Source: JADJWR01 sp964610575 (lineage in GTDB: Bacteria; Pseudomonadota; Gammaproteobacteria; Burkholderiales; Burkholderiaceae_F). From it: 16,637 nt of DNA. Both the position numbers and the translations under genes were made by a program. Below the pieces are notes generated by a model. The model was not told the DNA's origin. It saw only the letters and a program-made list of their open reading frames with translations, and searched no databases. The stretch spans positions 1 to 16,637 of the forward strand of contig CAZSYX010000073.1 of assembly GCA_964610575.1 (NCBI GenBank). The letters run 5' to 3'. Shown here one piece after another: positions 14,419 through 16,637 of this stretch; the stretch's first letter is position 1, and each line of letters begins with the position of its first letter.

Positions 14419-15708
14419 ATGCTCGACATCAATCTGCTGAGAAAGGACATTGCCGCGGTTGCGGAGCGCCTGCGCACGCGGCCCTTCGAACTGGACACCG
14501 CCGCCTTTAACGCGCTCGAAGCCGAGCGCAAGCAGGTGCAGGTGGCCACCGAGGAACTGCAGGCACGGCGCAACGCGCTGTCCAAGCAGGTCGGCGTGCT
14601 GAAGAGCAAGGGAGAGGACGCCTCGGCCGTGCTGGCCGAGGTGGCATCGATCCCCGATGCGATCAAGTCGCAGGAGGGTCGACTGGCCGACATCCAGGCG
14701 CGGCTGGCGACGCTGCTGCTCAATGCCCCCAACATCCCGCACGCGTCGGTGCCGGTCGGCAAATCGGCCGACGACAACGTCGAGGTCCGGCGCTGGGGCG
14801 AGCCGCGCGTGTTCGATTTTCCGGTGCGCGACCACGTCGACGTCGGCGCGCCATTGGGGCTGGACTTCGACACTGCGGCCAAGCTGTCGGGATCGCGCTT
14901 CGCGCTGATGCGCGGGCCGGTGGCGCGGCTGCATCGCGCGCTGGCCCAGTTCATGCTCGACATGCAGACGCGCCGGCACGGCTATACCGAGTGCTACACG
15001 CCGTACATCGTCAACGCGGAGACGCTGACCGGCACCGGGCAGTTGCCGAAGTTCGAGCAGGACCTGTTCGCGGCGAAGAAGGGCGGCCAGGAAGGCAGCA
15101 GCGAGGTGCTGTACCTGATCCCGACCTCGGAGGTCTCGCTGACCAACATCGTGCGCGGCGAGATCCTGAAGGAGGTCGACCTGCCGCTGAAGCTCACCGC
15201 GCACACGCCGTGCTTCCGCTCGGAGGCCGGCAGCTACGGCAAGGACACGCGCGGCATGGTCCGCCAGCACCAGTTCGACAAGGTTGAGATGGTGCAGATC
15301 GCGCACCCGGAGAAGTCGTACGAGGCGCTCGAGCAGATGGTCGGCCATGCCGAGGCGATCCTGCAGGCGCTCGGACTGCCGTACCGCGTGGTTCTGCTGT
15401 GCACGGGCGACATGGGCTTCGGCGCGGCCAAGACCTACGACCTCGAGGTGTGGCTGCCGGCGCAGAACACCTATCGCGAGATCTCGTCGTGCTCCAACTG
15501 CGAGGCCTTCCAGGCGCGGCGCATGCAGGCGCGTTTCCGCAACGCGCAGGGCAAGACCGAAATGGTGCACACGCTGAACGGATCGGGGCTGGCGGTGGGC
15601 CGCACGCTGGTTGCGGTGCTGGAGAACTACCAGCAGGCGGACGGCAGCGTCGTCGTGCCCGAGGCCCTGCGGCCGTTCATCGACGGCATCGACAGGCTGG
15701 TGCCGTGA
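14419..15708 (+). CDS. serS: Seryl-tRNA synthetase
   Basis: Class II aminoacyl-tRNA synthetase that charges tRNA-Ser and also tRNA-Sec where present. It has 429 residues (E. coli 430). The N-terminal antiparallel coiled coil (about 28-105) grips the long variable arm of tRNA-Ser. Catalytic landmarks: PTSEVSLTN (235-243), motif 2 starting CFRSEAGSYGKDTRGM (265-280) followed by RQHQFDKVEM, and motif 3 GSGLAVGRTLVAVLEN (388-403). SSCSNCEAFQARR (357-369) is also typical. ATG at 14419 follows AGAGGA by six bases. Its stop overlaps the GTG of the next gene, and a cognate tRNA-Ser lies about 840 bp downstream on the same strand. Confidence 0.98.
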   Translation: MLDINLLRKDIAAVAERLRTRPFELDTAAFNALEAERKQVQVATEELQARRNALSKQVGVLKSKGEDASAVLAEVASIPDAIKSQEGRLADIQARLATLLLNAPNIPHASVPVGKSADDNVEVRRWGEPRVFDFPVRDHVDVGAPLGLDFDTAAKLSGSRFALMRGPVARLHRALAQFMLDMQTRRHGYTECYTPYIVNAETLTGTGQLPKFEQDLFAAKKGGQEGSSEVLYLIPTSEVSLTNIVRGEILKEVDLPLKLTAHTPCFRSEAGSYGKDTRGMVRQHQFDKVEMVQIAHPEKSYEALEQMVGHAEAILQALGLPYRVVLLCTGDMGFGAAKTYDLEVWLPAQNTYREISSCSNCEAFQARRMQARFRNAQGKTEMVHTLNGSGLAVGRTLVAVLENYQQADGSVVVPEALRPFIDGIDRLVP

Positions 15709-16517
15709 CCGACGTCGGCAAGCTCGCGGAGGCACTGCTGCACGCGAGCGACAGCGCGACGCTGCTGCCGCTGCCGAGCGACGCCGACCCGGCGTTCGAT
15801 CTGACGCAGGCCTTTGCCGTCGCTGATCGCGTGCGCGCCGCGCGGCTCGCACGCGGCGACGTGCCGCTCGGCTACAAGATCGGCTTCACCAACCGGCGCA
15901 TCTGGCCCCTGTATGGCGTGTTCGCGCCGATCTGGGGGACCGTGTGGCGGCACACGACCCAGTTGCTCGACGGGACCTTCGTGCGCGCGAATCTGTCCGG
16001 CCTGTCGCAGCCGCGCCTCGAACCGGAGATCGTGTTCGGCCTGAAGGCCGCGCCGCGCGCCGGCATGGACAACGCGGCGCTGGTCGAATGCATCGACTGG
16101 GTGGCGCACGGCTTCGAGATTGTCCACACGCACTTCGCTGACTGGCGTTTCAAGCTGGCCGACTGCTTCGCCGACGACGCGCTGCACGGGCGGCTGTTCG
16201 TCGGTCCGCGCGTGCCGATCTCCCGCTTTGCCGATCCCGCCGCCGAGTTGCGCGTGCTGGAGGTTGAACTGCTGCGCGAAGGCGAGATCGTCGACCGCGG
16301 GCAGGCGAGCATCGTGCTCGACGGTCCGGTCGACGCCCTGCGGCAATGGGTCGACGCGATGCATGCGCAGCCGCAGCACTGGCCGATCCGCGCCGGTGAC
16401 GTGGTGACCACGGGCACCGTCACCGACGCCTGGCCGATGAAGCCGGGTATGCGCTTCGAGACGCGCCTGTCCGACCCGCGACTGAGCCCGCTCACGCTAG
16501 AATGCGCGCCTTCCTGA
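15705..16517 (+). CDS. 2-oxopent-4-enoate hydratase-like protein (FAH superfamily)
   Basis: 270 residues, same size as E. coli MhpD (269). Members hydrate 2-hydroxypenta-2,4-dienoate in meta-cleavage of aromatics, or decarboxylate 4-oxalocrotonate, in an Mg/Mn-dependent way. Visible features are LGYKIGFTNR (55-64), IWGTV (76-80), RLEPEIVFGL (104-113) with E106 and E108, and AHGFEIV (134-140) with E138. The three acidic residues match the metal ligands of the family. The GTG start overlaps the serS TGA (GTGA), and the protein begins at the expected N-terminus; the open frame upstream lies inside serS and is rejected. No ring-cleavage dioxygenase or aldolase is nearby, so an aromatic pathway role is unsupported and another small acid substrate is possible. 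Co-expression with serS is likely from the overlap. Confidence 0.85.
   Translation: MTDVGKLAEALLHASDSATLLPLPSDADPAFDLTQAFAVADRVRAARLARGDVPLGYKIGFTNRRIWPLYGVFAPIWGTVWRHTTQLLDGTFVRANLSGLSQPRLEPEIVFGLKAAPRAGMDNAALVECIDWVAHGFEIVHTHFADWRFKLADCFADDALHGRLFVGPRVPISRFADPAAELRVLEVELLREGEIVDRGQASIVLDGPVDALRQWVDAMHAQPQHWPIRAGDVVTTGTVTDAWPMKPGMRFETRLSDPRLSPLTLECAPS
16498..16503 (+). promoter_or_regulatory. Candidate -10 box for the tRNA-Ser gene
   Basis: TAGAAT, one mismatch from consensus, followed by the G+C-rich GCGCGCC. Such discriminators are typical of stable-RNA promoters under stringent control. It lies inside the last codons of the hydratase-like gene, 44 bases before the tRNA. No clear -35 is visible at 17 bp. 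Confidence 0.45.
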
Positions 16518-16546
16518 GTTGACGTTTGTCGCTCGGAGATCACCTC

Positions 16547-16637
16547 GGAAGGGTGGCAGAGTGGTCGAATGCGCCGGATTCGAAATCCGGTGATGCGCAT
16601 TGCGTATCCGTGGGTTCGAATCCCACCCCTTCCGCCA
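16547..16637 (+). tRNA. tRNA-Ser(CGA), complete with encoded CCA
   Basis: A 91-base class II cloverleaf can be folded in full. The acceptor stem is GGAAGGG/CCCTTCC, with discriminator G16634, the base favoured by SerRS, and CCA at 16635-16637. The anticodon stem is CCGGA/TCCGG around loop TTCGAAA, so the anticodon is CGA (16581-16583), reading UCG. A long variable arm, GATGCGC/GCGTATC (16592-16608, one G-U pair), is the SerRS identity element. The T-arm is GTGGG/CCCAC around TTCGAAT. UCG is a favoured serine codon in this G+C-rich genome. The gene lies just downstream of serS on the same strand and ends at the last base of the window. Confidence 0.98.

Noticed and set aside
1..16637. CRISPR array, insertion sequence or prophage
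   Set aside because: No regularly spaced repeats, transposase, integrase or phage structural genes were seen on either strand.

Overview
The window is a GC-rich stretch of bacterial chromosome, most likely from a betaproteobacterium of the Burkholderiales type. The reasons are the conserved block ftsK-lolA-rarA-serS, trxB divergent from the ftsK side, a CysB-type regulator with the proteobacterial sulfate-site residues, LolA (which implies a Gram-negative outer membrane), and a B12-dependent ribonucleotide reductase. Genus cannot be fixed from this sequence alone. Nearly all of it is core housekeeping DNA. I see no transposase, integrase, phage gene or CRISPR array.

Layout. (1) 1-2590, minus: nrdJ, adenosylcobalamin-dependent ribonucleotide reductase, cut by the left edge. 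(2) 2591-2817: divergent control region with two candidate NrdR boxes 31 bp apart. (3) 2818-4751, plus: cysB and a panE-like reductase, overlapping by ATGA. (4) 7055-4790, minus: a tight trio trxB - Smr-domain protein - TRIC/YadS-type membrane protein (gaps of 9 and 7 bp). (5) 7197-8552, plus: an MmgE/PrpD-family gene between trxB and ftsK. (6) 8553-8893: a 341-bp gap holding a possible gene remnant on the minus strand, three consecutive hairpins and a TATAAT box before ftsK. (7) 8894-14140, plus: ftsK, lolA, rarA and a periplasmic thioredoxin-like gene, with a convergent/divergent small membrane-protein gene (12120-11827, minus) between lolA and rarA. (8) 14419-16637, plus: serS, a 2-oxopent-4-enoate hydratase-like gene translationally coupled to it, and a complete tRNA-Ser(CGA) whose CCA is the last base of the window.

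How the genes fit together. nrdJ makes dNTP precursors. TrxB regenerates reduced thioredoxin, a common electron donor for ribonucleotide reductases, so the two may be metabolically linked although not adjacent. FtsK (chromosome segregation at the septum) and RarA (stalled-fork maintenance) serve the replication/division cycle. LolA carries lipoproteins to the outer membrane. SerRS charges the tRNA-Ser encoded 838 bp downstream. The MmgE/PrpD, PanE-like and hydratase-like genes are metabolic passengers whose exact substrates cannot be assigned.

Start usage is notable: ftsK begins with TTG, and lolA, the thioredoxin-like gene and the hydratase gene with GTG. Four junctions have the downstream start overlapping or abutting the upstream stop, which suggests translational coupling. 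I did not find a clearly novel system. The best leads are the NrdR-type operator at nrdJ, the doubled C-terminal domain of NrdJ, the hairpin cluster before ftsK, and the serS/tRNA-Ser pairing.
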